DNA of 64,000 nt from CAVWSM01 sp963757805 (GCA_963757805.1 CAVWSM010000014.1:116561-180560); one strand, 5' to 3'. Positions 16,287 through 25,939 are shown, counted from the stretch's first letter. Numbers and translations: made by a program. Notes: generated by a model not told the origin, from the sequence alone.

Positions 16287-17728
16287 CCACTAACAGTGCA
16301 CCCGACGCAGCCCCTCGGCGGCTGCCGGTTGACGAGCTGCGCACGCTGTTCCTCTTCGAGAAGCTGACTGATGATCAGCTGCACTGGCTGTCCGACAACA
16401 GCCGGATCGAGGACATCGACGCCGGGCCGGTGTTCGTGGAGGGGGAGCCGGCGGAGTGCTTCTACGTGCTGCTCGAGGGCGAGGTCGCGCTGCTGCGCCG
16501 CGTCGGGCCGGACGACGTCGAGACCAGCCGTACGAGTCAACGCGGGGTCTACGCCGGAGCCATGCAGGCCTATGTCCAGGAAGCCGACCAGCGCTATCCG
16601 ACTAGCATGCGCGCAGTCGTGCCGTCCACCTTCCTTGTGCTGCCCGCGGAGACCTTCGCGACGATGATGCGCGAGTGGTTCCCGATGGCGGTGCACCTGC
16701 TCGAGGGCCTGTTCCTCGGGATGCGCAGCTCACAAGCGGTCGTCGGACAGCGTGAACGGCTCGTCGCGCTCGGCTCGTTGACTGCTGGGCTGACTCACGA
16801 GCTCAACAACCCGGCCGCGGCGGCCGTACGTGCCACCGCCGGCCTCCGTGAGCGCGTCGCCGGCATGCGGCACAAGCTGGCGCTCCTCGCCGACGGGCAC
16901 CTACCCACGGAGAACATGCGCGAGCTGGTCGAGCTCCAGGAGGAGGCAGCCGAACGCACGGCCAAGGCCACCGGTGACCTCTCCCCGATGGAGACCAGCG
17001 ACCGCGAGGACGCCATGGCTGAGTGGTTCGACGACCACGGCGTCCCTGGCGGTTACGACATTGCCCCGATGCTCGTGGCCGGGGGGCTCGACACGGCGTG
17101 GCTCGACGAGGTTTCCGGTCGGGTGCCGGCCGACCTGCTCGGAAATGCTGCGCGGTGGCTCGCCTACACCGTGGAGACGGAGTCGCTCATGAAGGAGATC
17201 GAGGACTCCGTGCACCGCATCTCGGGGCTGGTCGGCGCCGCGAAGCAGTACAGCCAGATGGACCGCGCGCCCTTCCAGATGATCGACATCCACGACGGCC
17301 TCAAGTCCACGCTCGTCATGCTGTCCGGCAAGCTCAGGGGCCTGGAGGTGGTGAAGGACTTCGACCGGACGCTCCCGTTGGTGCCCGCGTATCCCGGGGA
17401 GCTCAACCAGGTCTGGACCAACATCATCGACAACGCGGCGGCGGCCATGGCAGGCGAGGGCACCTTGACGGTGCGTACCCGCCTCGACGCCGACTGCGTC
17501 GCGGTGGACATTGCCGACACCGGCCCAGGCATCCCACCCGAGGTGCTTGGCCGCGTCTTCGAGCCGTTCTTCACGACGAAGGGGGTCGGCGAGGGCACCG
17601 GGCTTGGCCTCGACATCTCGTGGCGAATTGTCGTCAACCGGCATGGTGGCGATCTTCGTGTTACCTCACGACCGGGCGAGACCGTGTTTACAGTGCTGCT
17701 CCCGCTGACGCCACCAGCCGAGGACTAA
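16283..17728 (+). CDS. Sensor histidine kinase with cyclic-nucleotide-binding domain
   Basis: 481 aa, no membrane segment. Residues 17-140 form a CRP/cNMP-type sensor (LFLFEKLTDDQLHWL, FVEGEPAECFYVLLEGEVALL). The H-box is LTHELNNPAAA with phospho-acceptor His172. The C-terminal ATPase has the N-box (NQVWTNIIDNAAAAM), G1 (DIADTGPGIP), F (FEPFFTTK) and G2 (GEGTGLGLDIS). The gene overlaps the receiver-flavoprotein gene by 4 bp, so the kinase almost certainly phosphorylates it. The input could be a cyclic nucleotide or, as in some CRP relatives, another small ligand. Confidence 0.88.
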   Translation: MTTNSAPDAAPRRLPVDELRTLFLFEKLTDDQLHWLSDNSRIEDIDAGPVFVEGEPAECFYVLLEGEVALLRRVGPDDVETSRTSQRGVYAGAMQAYVQEADQRYPTSMRAVVPSTFLVLPAETFATMMREWFPMAVHLLEGLFLGMRSSQAVVGQRERLVALGSLTAGLTHELNNPAAAAVRATAGLRERVAGMRHKLALLADGHLPTENMRELVELQEEAAERTAKATGDLSPMETSDREDAMAEWFDDHGVPGGYDIAPMLVAGGLDTAWLDEVSGRVPADLLGNAARWLAYTVETESLMKEIEDSVHRISGLVGAAKQYSQMDRAPFQMIDIHDGLKSTLVMLSGKLRGLEVVKDFDRTLPLVPAYPGELNQVWTNIIDNAAAAMAGEGTLTVRTRLDADCVAVDIADTGPGIPPEVLGRVFEPFFTTKGVGEGTGLGLDISWRIVVNRHGGDLRVTSRPGETVFTVLLPLTPPAED

Positions 17729-17804
17729 CTAACTAGGTCATCCGGGAAGATCGGTGCTGCTATCTGACCTGGAGTTACCCGGTTGACGCGGGCTCAGCCA
17801 TTCC

Positions 17805-19929
17805 TCACACCACGAGGGCATCAGGCAGGGCCCTCGCGTGCACGACGGCGAGCGAGGTGACGGCACGCGTCAGGACGACGTACAGCCGTCGCAGGCCCGT
17901 ACGCTCGTCCGCCTCCGCAGCGACCACCTCGGCTGGTTCGACGACCACGACGTGATCGAACTCGAGGCCCTTGGCCATCGATGCCGGCACGACAGTGAGC
18001 CGCGAGTCGGCTTCATCCGACAGTGCTCGCGGTGTCAGGCCCGCGGAGTCGAGTGTCGACATCACCCGGTCGAGCGCCACGTCCGCCGAGATGACGCCGA
18101 CTGAACCCTCCCTAGCCAGTGCAGTCGCCGCCGCAGTCGCCGCACCAGACAGGAGGTCGGCCTCGTCTACGTGCACAAGGTCGAGCCGCCCGGGGTTGGA
18201 CCGTACGGGCGCCGGGGCAGCGACACCCTGGGCAATGTGTGGCAGCAGCCGCCCCGCGAAGGCGATTACCTCGGCCGGAACGCGATATCCCTTCTGCAGC
18301 TCCTCGATGTGGGCACCATCCTGCGCGAGATGTGCGAGCGCTACTGGCCATGACGGCGTCGCCCATGGAGTTGTGCCCTGCGCGATGTCGCCGAGCACGG
18401 TCGCCGATCCGAGCGCGGCTCGCCGCCCGACGGCGCGCAGCTGCATCGGCGACAGGTCCTGCGCCTCGTCGAGCACGACATGGCCGACGCCGGGCGTGCG
18501 TTCGAGCAGTGCGGCTGCCTCGTCGACGAGCACCGCGTCCGGGACGGACCAGGGTGCGGTGCGCGGGCTCCGTACGGCTTTCGGCCACAGCAGCAGCCGC
18601 TGCTCGGCCTCGTCGAGGAGCCCCCCGGCGTGCTCGGCAAGGAAGTCCGCGTCCGTGAGCAGCCGGAACACCAGGCGGCCGGCATCCACTGACGGGCCAG
18701 ATCGAGTCGGCGAAGTCGCGTACGGGGCGCGATCGTGCGACGGCGTGCTGCACTCGGTCGTCAGTGACACCGCCGAGGCCTTCGATGCGCAGCAGCACCA
18801 GATGCGCGAGCCGCTGCGGCAGCAAGGTCCGGCAGGTCTCGTAACCGTCTCCTCGCACTCGCAATGCATCGATTTCGTCGCGAATCTCGTGCGCCGGCAC
18901 GCGCCACTTGTGCGCCCCACGCGGCACGACGAGCGCCTCAGCGGGCTCGTTGATGTGCGACCACAAACCGCGACGGAGGAGCTCAGCCATGCGCGCGTCG
19001 CCTTTGAGCGTGGCGACGTCCGCATCATCCCGCGTACGCACGGGCACCATCGCCGTGAGCTCGTCGATGGTGACCTGTCGGACATCGACCTCGCCGAGGG
19101 CCGGGAGAACTTGGCCGATGTAGTGCAGGAATGCCGAGTTGGGCCCCACGACGAGAACTCCCCGGCGGGACAGCTGGTCGCGGTGCGCGTGCAGCAGATA
19201 GGCAGCGCGATGCAGGCCAACCGCCGTCTTGCCGGTGCCTGGACCGCCTTGTACGCAGACGGTTTGACGCAGGTCGGCCCGTACGACTTCGTCCTGTTCC
19301 GGCTGGATCGTGGCGACGATGTCGCGCATCGGGCCAACGCGCGGGCGCTCGATCTCGTCGGCGAGGATGCGGCTGGCGCTGTCGTGCTCGGTGGTGTCAA
19401 GCAGGTGCTCGTCCTCGTACGACGTGATCACGCCGTGCGCAAAGCCGAACCGCCTCCGTAGGCGCACGCCTTGCGGATCCGTGCGGGTGGCCCGGTAGAA
19501 CGCCCGTGACACGTCGGCACGCCAGTCGATGACCACAGGTTCGCCCCCGGAGTCCATGACATGGCGGCGGCCGATGTGGAACGTCTCCGGACCGTGTTCC
19601 GTGCCGTCCCCGGTGGTGTCGATGCGGCCGAAGAACAGTGGTACGTCGGTGTCGTCCTCGAGCGCCTTGGCCCGTCGGTAAAGACTGGCCTGGAGGTAGG
19701 CCTCCGACACCGCGTCGCCCGCCTGTGCGGTCAGCGACAGCGTGCGTTCGCGCATCGCGCGCAGGTCGGCGCGCGAGCGGCGCAGATGATCCTGCTCCGC
19801 GGCGAGCACGTCGGCCGCATCGGTGTAGCGGCTAATGTCTGGCGTGGGCAAGGGGCGCGCTCCTGGGTCGGCGGTCGGCGGGTGAGGCGTTCCGACGGCC
19901 CGGTGGTTCGGTCCAGTCGCGAAGAGCAT
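17805..19929 (-). CDS. HelD/HelR-like superfamily 1 ATPase, frameshifted
   Basis: About 707 aa after repair. Walker A GGPGTGKTAVGLHRAAYLL, Walker B VVLDEAQDLSPMQ, motif III-VI elements (GDIAQGTTPW, KGYRVP, KGLEFDHVVVV, RLYVVLTRA). The N-terminal coiled region LAAEQDHLRRSRADLRAMRERT is typical of HelD, which pries stalled RNA polymerase from DNA; actinobacterial HelR relatives also protect against rifamycins. The frame breaks at a GGG run (18694-18696, plus strand), where dropping one base joins DSIWP to SVDAGRLVFRLL. The start is uncertain: ATG 19929 is the longest, TTG 19851 gives a more family-like N-terminus. Confidence 0.8.
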
Positions 19930-20032
19930 GTGACTCTAGTCGGCGGATTGGGCTGCCGTCCAGGCAAATTCGCGGCAGGATAACGCCACGGCACTTGCCG
20001 CTTAGCCCTTGGCGGGATGGGAGAGACCCGGA

Positions 20033-20776
20033 GTGGAACCCTTGACTCCGGCGGCCGTCGATGCCGCAGAGTTCAGCACCGTGCGAGTCAAGCGGGGCTA
20101 TGACATGCAATCTGTCGACGCCTTCATGGATCTTGCCGAGTCCGACCTGCAGATCAGGTTGACAGCACTCGACGGTATGCGCGCCGGTGCCGACCCGGCA
20201 CCGCTGCACGTCGCGCTCACCGACGCGCAGGTGCGCGGCACTCGTTTTCCGAAAGTGCGCCTGCACGAGGGGTACGACGTCGCAGAGGTCGATGCATTTG
20301 TCGCGCTGATCGCCGAGCGCTATCGCGACCTGGACTACCAGCTGACGCGGCACCGCGTACGCGTGGTCAGCCGACCCGAGATCGTGACGCAGCCAGCGAG
20401 TGAGCCTGCGCAGCCGGCGGTTACGCCTAATGTGATCGACGCGGTGCAGTTCACCACGACGCGTGTGCGTGAAGGCTATGACATGCAAGAGGTTGACGAG
20501 TTTCTCGATATCGCCCGGCGCAACTTGCAGCTGCGGCTCGATGCGCGGACGCGGCTGATGGCGGGCGACACGATGACCTCGCTCGGCGTGGGGCTGCGCA
20601 GTGACCACATCGACAACGTGGAGTTCACGACCGTTCGGCTGCGTGAGGGCTATGACATGCAGGAGGTCGATGAGTTCCTCTCTGCGCTGATCGAGGAGTT
20701 CCGCGCGCTGGATGATGAGCTCGCCCGGCGTGGCGTGCGCGTCGACGTGTTGGGTGGGCAGCCGCGCGGGCATTAA
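20033..20776 (+). CDS. Protein with four DivIVA-type motifs
   Basis: 247 aa from GTG 20033 behind GGGATGGGAGAG. Four copies of the motif F-x-T-x-R-x-x-x-GYDMxxVDxFxD begin at roughly residues 12, 65, 137 and 195 (RVKRGYDMQSVDAF, RLHEGYDVAEVDAF, RVREGYDMQEVDEF, RLREGYDMQEVDEF). This is the DivI1A membrane-binding motif that in DivIVA/Wag31 occurs once, followed by a long coiled coil; here only short helices follow each copy. A link to polar growth or division is plausible but unproven. It is divergent from the HelD-like gene. Confidence 0.7.
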   Translation: MEPLTPAAVDAAEFSTVRVKRGYDMQSVDAFMDLAESDLQIRLTALDGMRAGADPAPLHVALTDAQVRGTRFPKVRLHEGYDVAEVDAFVALIAERYRDLDYQLTRHRVRVVSRPEIVTQPASEPAQPAVTPNVIDAVQFTTTRVREGYDMQEVDEFLDIARRNLQLRLDARTRLMAGDTMTSLGVGLRSDHIDNVEFTTVRLREGYDMQEVDEFLSALIEEFRALDDELARRGVRVDVLGGQPRGH

Positions 20777-20781
20777 CTGCC

Positions 20782-21613
20782 TCATTGCCGCGACCCGGTC
20801 GCCCAATGGGTCGGGCGAGTCAACGACGCCGGCAGCCTGGTGCTCGAGTCGCCGCGGGCTGCATTGACCTGGAACTGGGTGAGGAACAGGCTGGTCGCCG
20901 TGTTGGCTCCGCTCAGGTCGGCGCCCCGCAGGTCAGCGCCGATGAGGTCGGCCTGACTCAGCTCGGCGCTCCGGAGGTTTGCGCCGATGAGTTGGGCCCC
21001 TCTGAGGTTGGCGCCACGGAGGTCCTGACCTGACAAGTCACGACCCATCAGGTCGGCGCCCCTGAGATCGGTGTCGACTCGCATCACGCCGGCTCGCACG
21101 GCCTCGCTCGTCCGCAGCAGCAGCTCACTGATGCCGCGCTGGTGTGCCTTGGAGTCCACGTCGACCAGCACCGCGGGCTCAAGTTGGGTGAGCGCCTCGG
21201 TCGCGGCTAGCGCTGAGCGCAGCTCACCATGCAGGTCGGATGCCGCGGGCAGGGCGAGCGCCTCGTTCAGGTACCAGAGCAGCTCGTGCAGGTCGCGCAT
21301 GATCGGGAACACCGCGAACATCTGCTCGGCGATCTGCGGGGACTGCCGCCAGTCGTGCCCGCCGAAGGTGTCCTGGGCGACGTGCTGTCCGGCACCGAAG
21401 CAGTCATACACGGCGCAACCCGGGAAGCCTCGCGGCCGGAGCTGTTCGTGGATCGAGCAGCGGAAGTCCGACTGTAGGTTCGGGCACGGCTGACCGGCAG
21501 GCTTGTTGATGGCGAAGTCGGCCGAGGCGGCGAAGGCTGGGACGACGCAGCACAGCCCGAAGCACTGGGTGCAGTCAGCCCGAAGGTCAACTCGGGAACT
21601 CTGAGCCGGCCAC
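20782..21613 (-). CDS. Pentapeptide-repeat protein with Cys-rich N-terminus, frameshifted at start
   Basis: About 276 aa. The N-terminal 100 residues hold many Cys (CTQCFGLCC, PCPNLQSDFRC, PGCAVYDC), possibly metal binding. A central helical part follows, then about ten A(D/N)LxG pentapeptides (residues 165-225: LRGADLMGRDLSGQDLRG and so on), which fold into a right-handed beta helix. The frame is open without a start codon to a TAG at 21615-21617. Removing one base in a GGG run (21594-21596, plus strand) links it to GTG 21613 and gives a plausible N-terminus. Otherwise the first usable start would be GTG or ATG near 21411, losing all the Cys. Confidence 0.65.
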
Positions 21614-21658
21614 TACTCGAGTCTGGCCGAAGGCGTCGGCGGTGGCCTGATCGGGTGC

Positions 21659-22120
21659 CTATGAGCGCCGGGTGAAGGTCGCCACCCAGTTGATCTCCCA
21701 GGTCTTACCGCCATCGACGGAGAAGGCCTGTTCCCACTGGGGATGCGGGGTGTCGGTCTTCGACCACACATAGCGCACCCGAATGGGCCTGCCCTCCCAG
21801 GTGTCGTCGCACTCGAAGGTGCCGATCCCGTTGTCGAATCGGCCAACGACCGGCACGTCCAGCTGGCCGCCGCTGGTCTTGGCCGCCCACCAGATGCGCC
21901 ACACCGCCTCCTCGGGGCTGTACAGGCGAAGCGTGATGCCCTCGATGTCACGCTCCGGCGCGCGGAGCACGTCGAACGCGGCGTTGCCATCGAGAAGCAC
22001 CTGGCAGTCGAGGGTGGCGCCGAACTCGTACCACTCGGTCTGACCGGCCAGCACCTTGACCAGTCGCCGTTGCCGGCTGTCCCAGTGGCCGGCCAGGAAT
22101 TCGAAGTCACGGTTCGTCAT
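21659..22120 (-). CDS. Conserved hypothetical protein, DUF1579-like
   Basis: 153 aa from ATG 22120 (MTNRDFEFLAGHWD); an in-frame ATG at 22144 is also possible. FEFLAGHWDSRQRR, the central GATLDCQVLLDG and a C-terminal WEINWVATFTRR resemble proteins annotated DUF1579 or lipocalin-like, a beta-barrel of unknown ligand. No signal peptide. The remnant of a methyltransferase lies immediately upstream. Confidence 0.6.
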   Translation of the reverse strand: MTNRDFEFLAGHWDSRQRRLVKVLAGQTEWYEFGATLDCQVLLDGNAAFDVLRAPERDIEGITLRLYSPEEAVWRIWWAAKTSGGQLDVPVVGRFDNGIGTFECDDTWEGRPIRVRYVWSKTDTPHPQWEQAFSVDGGKTWEINWVATFTRRS

Positions 22121-22130
22121 GCCGGGCACG

Positions 22131-22651
22131 CTAAACCGAGGCACTGACAGGGAAGGGTCGCTCGACGGCTAGCACCTCGACCGGTCGAGTCCGGCGTTGG
22201 CGGCCTCGGCCGCGCTCGACGGGCAGGTGGAAGAAGGCGGTGGTGAACGAGATGGGGATGTCGTCGGGGTTGCGATGCTGGCCGACGGCGAGGTCGCGCT
22301 CGACGATCACCTCAAACCGGGTTCGCGCAGGTGACTGCGATACAACCGTCCAGCACCGAGGCATAGCGGTAGATCGCGGCGGCGGCCAGCACGCCACCGG
22401 GCGCAGGACGCGTCGTCCTCCGCGAGGGCGCGCACCCGGTCGGCGAGCTCGGAGAGGTGGTACACCTGGCCGAGCAGCAGCACGGCAACCACGGTGGCAA
22501 CCGCCCAGTCCAGCGCGCGGGCGACACCGAGCGAGGCGCCGGCCAGCCTGGGCACGGCACGCGCCTGGTCGACATGCAGCGGAACCGGATCGATCAGCTG
22601 CACCTGGAATCCACGGTCGGCCAGCGGAGCGGAGTGCAGACCGGCGACCCG
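22131..22651 (-). pseudogene. Remnant of a SAM-dependent methyltransferase
   Basis: Pieces of one class I methyltransferase are spread over three frames: GLHSAPLADRGFQVQLIDPVPLHV and ALDWAVATVVAVLLLGQVYHL (about 22390-22640), then LAAAAIYRYASVLDG, then FEVIVERDLAVGQHRNPDD with FTTAFFHLP. The usual N-terminus with the SAM-binding DxGxGxG is missing: the fragment begins right at the stop of the XPB helicase gene. At least two frameshifts plus 5' truncation make loss of function much more likely than read error alone. Confidence 0.65.
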
Positions 22652-24316
22652 TCAGCCGGCGTCGCCCACGCCCTCGCCGTAGAGAACGTCGTCGGCGTCC
22701 ACGATGCGGTAGGCATAGCCCTGCTCCGCGAGGAACCGTTGCCGGTGCTGCGCGAAGTCCTGGTCGACGGTGTCGCGTGCGACGACGGCGTAGAACCGGG
22801 CGCCGCGCCCGTCCGCCTTGGGCCGCAGCAGGCGCCCGAGGCGCTGGGCCTCCTCCTGGCGGGACCCGAACGTGCCGGACACCTGTACGGCGACGGACGC
22901 CTCCGGCAGGTCGATGGAGAAGTTGGCGACCTTGCTCACCACCAGCCGGCTCAGCTCGCCGGTGCGGAATGCGCCGAACAGTCGCTCGCGCTCCCGTACG
23001 GTCGTCTCGCCCTTCACCACTGGCGCGTCAAGCCGGGCGGCAAGGTCGTCGAGCTGGTCGATGTACTGCCCGATCACGAGGAGTGGCTCGTCGGCATGCT
23101 GGCGTACGAGTGCCTCGACCACACGAGTCTTCGACGCCGCGGTGGCGGCAAGCCGGTAGCGCTCGTCGGGCTCGGCGACCGCGTACGCCAGGCGCTCCGA
23201 GTCGGTCAGAGTCACGCGGACCTCGACGCAGTCGGCGGGCGCGATGTAGCCCTGCGCCTCGATCTCCTTCCAGGGCGCGTCATAGCGCTTCGGGCCGATC
23301 AGGGTGAACACGTCATCCTCCCGGCCGTCCTCGCGGACCAGCGTCGCGGTGAGACCGAGCCGCCGCCGGGCCTGCAGGTCGGCGGTCATGCGGAAGATCG
23401 GCGCCGGCAGCAGGTGCACCTCGTCGTAGACGATCAGCCCCCAGTCGCGCGCATCGAGCAGCTCGAGGTGGGTGTAGACGCCCTTACGCCGCGTGGTGAG
23501 CACCTGGTAGGTGGCGATCGTGACAGGGCGGACCTCCTTCTTGGCGCCGGAGTACTCGCCAATCTCGTCTGCGGTCAGGCTGGTGCGCTTGACGAGCTCG
23601 TCCCGCCACTGACGCGCAGCCACGGTGCTGGTGACGAGGATCAGCGTGGTCGCCTTGGCCTGGGCCATTGCGGCCGCGCCGACCAGGGTCTTGCCGGCGC
23701 CGCAGGGGAGGACGACCACGCCAGACCCGCCGTGCCAGAACCCGTCGGCCGCCTCCCGCTGGTAGGGGCGTAGCGCCCAGCCGTCCTCGGCGAGATCGAT
23801 CTCGTGCGCCTCGCCGTCGACGTAGCCCGCGAGGTCCTCCGCCGGCCAGCCGAGCTTGAGCAGCACCTGCTTGAGGTGCCCCCGCTCGCTCGGGTGCACG
23901 GCGATGGTGTCGTCGTCGATCCGCGTGCCGAACAGGGGTCGTGCCTTCCTCGACCGCAGGACCTCCTCGAACACCGGCCGGTCGAGGGCGCGCAGCACCA
24001 GCCCGTGGACTGGGTCGGTCTCCAGCCGCAGCCGCCCGTACCTCGCCATCGTCTCGGCGATGTCGACGAGCAGCGCGTGCGGCACGGCGTACCGGCTGTA
24101 GGTCAGCAGCGTGTCGACGACCTGTTCGGCGTCGTGCCCGGCGGCGCGGGCGTTCCACAGGCCCAGCGGCGTGACCCGGTAGGTGTGGATGTGCTCGGGT
24201 GCTCGCTCGAGCTCGGCGAACGGCGCGATGGCGCGCCGACACTCCTCGGCTAGGGGGTGGTCAACTTCGAGAAGGAGTGTCTTGTCGGACTGGACGATCA
24301 GTGGGCCGTCGGTCAC
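22652..24316 (-). CDS. DNA repair helicase XPB homologue
   Basis: 554 aa superfamily 2 helicase, 3'-5', related to eukaryotic XPB/Ssl2 and mycobacterial Ercc3 (Rv0861c). Walker A PCGAGKT (204-210), DEVH box, GLTATLVREDG (motif III), and a C-terminal RecA lobe with QVSGTFGSRQEEAQRLGRLLRPK (motif VI). The N-terminal 150 residues match the damage-recognition-like domain. It overlaps the upstream CGNR gene by 4 bp (ATGA). In mycobacteria the neighbour is a helicase-associated protein; here the equivalent lies 2 kb away at 26144-28513. Confidence 0.92.
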   Translation of the reverse strand: MTDGPLIVQSDKTLLLEVDHPLAEECRRAIAPFAELERAPEHIHTYRVTPLGLWNARAAGHDAEQVVDTLLTYSRYAVPHALLVDIAETMARYGRLRLETDPVHGLVLRALDRPVFEEVLRSRKARPLFGTRIDDDTIAVHPSERGHLKQVLLKLGWPAEDLAGYVDGEAHEIDLAEDGWALRPYQREAADGFWHGGSGVVVLPCGAGKTLVGAAAMAQAKATTLILVTSTVAARQWRDELVKRTSLTADEIGEYSGAKKEVRPVTIATYQVLTTRRKGVYTHLELLDARDWGLIVYDEVHLLPAPIFRMTADLQARRRLGLTATLVREDGREDDVFTLIGPKRYDAPWKEIEAQGYIAPADCVEVRVTLTDSERLAYAVAEPDERYRLAATAASKTRVVEALVRQHADEPLLVIGQYIDQLDDLAARLDAPVVKGETTVRERERLFGAFRTGELSRLVVSKVANFSIDLPEASVAVQVSGTFGSRQEEAQRLGRLLRPKADGRGARFYAVVARDTVDQDFAQHRQRFLAEQGYAYRIVDADDVLYGEGVGDAG

Positions 24317-24834
24317 AGGCGTACCTTCTGTCGCGCGCGGAACGCGGCCACGTTGGCGCGGGATGAACAGCGATCCGAGCAGTAGCGGCGCGAGCGGTTG
24401 GGTGATGTGTCGATGTAGACATCGTCACAGTCGTCGCATGCGCAGATGCCGAGCCGATGGGCACCATGATCAATGACCGTGATCGCGAGGCCCATGAGCG
24501 ACTCGGCGAGCAGGTCCTGCGCTGGTTGGGTGCCTGGGCCCGTTACGTGCAGGTGCCACGAGCGCGAGTCGTGGCCGGACACCCGCGGCGACACCGGCGC
24601 GTCGGCCAGCAGCGCGTTGAGCTCGGCGACGGCCGCGTGATCGTCGCCCGCGGCTCCAAGCTCGAAAATCGCCCGCAGCCGGGGCTGTGCCTCACGCAAA
24701 ATGTCGACGTCGTGCTCGGTCACGCGGTCGACATACCAGGGCAAGTCGGCCAGCTCGCGGCGCAGCGCGTCGAGGCTGTCGAGGTCGGCGTTGGCGAGCA
24801 CCACTGCCTGTCGCGCGTAAGAGGCGAACTCCAT
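24313..24834 (-). CDS. CGNR zinc-finger (ABATE-domain) transcriptional regulator
   Basis: 173 aa. The N-terminal ABATE-type domain (about 1-115) probably senses a ligand. The C-terminal finger reads CACDDCDDVYIDTSPNRSRRYC, then SDRCSSR, giving four Cys; the signature CGNR is CSSR here. Translation is probably leaderless: TAAGAT (minus strand, 24846-24841) ends 6 bp before the ATG at 24834. A CTTACC-G-GGTAAG dyad overlaps that -10, consistent with autorepression. It forms an operon with the XPB helicase. Confidence 0.8.
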   Translation of the reverse strand: MEFASYARQAVVLANADLDSLDALRRELADLPWYVDRVTEHDVDILREAQPRLRAIFELGAAGDDHAAVAELNALLADAPVSPRVSGHDSRSWHLHVTGPGTQPAQDLLAESLMGLAITVIDHGAHRLGICACDDCDDVYIDTSPNRSRRYCSDRCSSRANVAAFRARQKVRL

Positions 24835-24840
24835 GCATGA

Positions 24841-24897
24841 ATCTTACCGGGTAAGGTCTGGCGCGTAACCGGTAGATGAGTATCGTGCTCCTTACCA
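24841..24897. promoter_or_regulatory. Divergent control region with CTTACC elements
   Basis: CTTACC-G-GGTAAG (24843-24855) overlaps the minus-strand -10 TAAGAT. A related GTAACCGGTA follows at 24865-24874, and a third CTTACC lies at 24891-24896 just before the Shine-Dalgarno of the acetyltransferase gene. A -10-like TATCGT for the plus strand is at 24881-24886. The CGNR protein is the obvious candidate binder. Confidence 0.45.
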
Positions 24898-24910
24898 GGG
24901 AGGTGCCCAG

Positions 24911-25939
24911 ATGGTGATGAGCACGGGATTGATGCCGGACGCGGTCCGGCGGACCCACCGCGTCCTGCTGCGCCAGCCGACGAAGGACGACCTCGCAGCC
25001 GCCTTCGAAATCCACGGCGACCCTGACACCAACCTGTTCAACCCGGCCGGCCCACATCGCGATCCCTCAGTCAGCGAGGCACAGCTCACGGCGTGGATCG
25101 AGCACTGGGCTGAGCACGGGTTCGGATACTGGGCTGTCGAGGAGTCCGGCGTGGTCATCGGCTTCTCGGGCATCCAGCACAAGGACGTCGAAGGCGAGCG
25201 GGTGCTCAACCTCTACTACCGCTATCGGCCGAGCGTGTGGGGTCGCGGCCTGGCGCGTGAGGTCGTACGCGAAGCGCTGGTGTTCGCTGCCGAACAACTG
25301 CCGGACCTACCAGTCGTCGCGATCATTCGTCCCGTCAACGTGCCGTCGTTGCGGGTTGCCGAGCGCAGCGGCTTCGTGCGGGCCAGGACGATCTCGTACG
25401 AGGGAGTGCCGTGCTTGCTGCTGTACGGGCCGCGGGTCGAGCGCGTCGATGAGGTGGACGCACAGCTGCGCCGTGAGCTCCTCGAGTGCTGGGTCGACGT
25501 GACCAACGAGGGCGGAGCGGTGGGTTTCGTCCCGCCCGTCCAGGCGCGTGACGTCGCGCCGACGTTGGACGAGGCGCTCGAGGGCATGCGGTCGCGAGGC
25601 ACGGTGCTCGTGGTGTTGCGCACGGGTGATCGGCTGGCCGGGTTTGGCTTCATCGAGCGCACGACCAACCCGCTGTTCGCGCACTGGGGCAAGCTGGTTC
25701 GGTTGCAGATTCACCCGCGGCACCAGGGTGCCGGGCTCGGCCGCGTGCTCGCGGCCGGCATCCATGGCGTTGCCCGTGACCTGAGGCTCGAAGCGTTGCG
25801 GCTCACCTACCGAGAGGGTCTGGGGCTGGCCGGCTTCTACGAGCGGTGCGGCTATGTGGAAGTCGGGCGCGTGCCGGGCACGATTCGCGTGGCGCCAGGC
25901 GACGACCGCGACGAGGTGATCATGCTTCGGCGGTTGTGA
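24911..25939 (+). CDS. Tandem GNAT-family N-acetyltransferase
   Basis: 342 aa with two acetyl-CoA-binding GNAT domains. The first (about 15-170) resembles RimJ/RimL-type enzymes: RVLLRQPTKDDLAAAFEIHGD, YYRYRPSVWGRGLAREVV, NVPSLRVAERSGFVRA. The second (about 190-342) has VRLQIHPRHQGAGLGRVLAAGI and GFYERCGYVEVG. Acceptor substrates are unknown. ATG 24911 follows a strong AGGGAGG at 24897. The gene converges on the helicase-associated gene, with a bidirectional terminator between them. Confidence 0.85.
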   Translation: MVMSTGLMPDAVRRTHRVLLRQPTKDDLAAAFEIHGDPDTNLFNPAGPHRDPSVSEAQLTAWIEHWAEHGFGYWAVEESGVVIGFSGIQHKDVEGERVLNLYYRYRPSVWGRGLAREVVREALVFAAEQLPDLPVVAIIRPVNVPSLRVAERSGFVRARTISYEGVPCLLLYGPRVERVDEVDAQLRRELLECWVDVTNEGGAVGFVPPVQARDVAPTLDEALEGMRSRGTVLVVLRTGDRLAGFGFIERTTNPLFAHWGKLVRLQIHPRHQGAGLGRVLAAGIHGVARDLRLEALRLTYREGLGLAGFYERCGYVEVGRVPGTIRVAPGDDRDEVIMLRRL

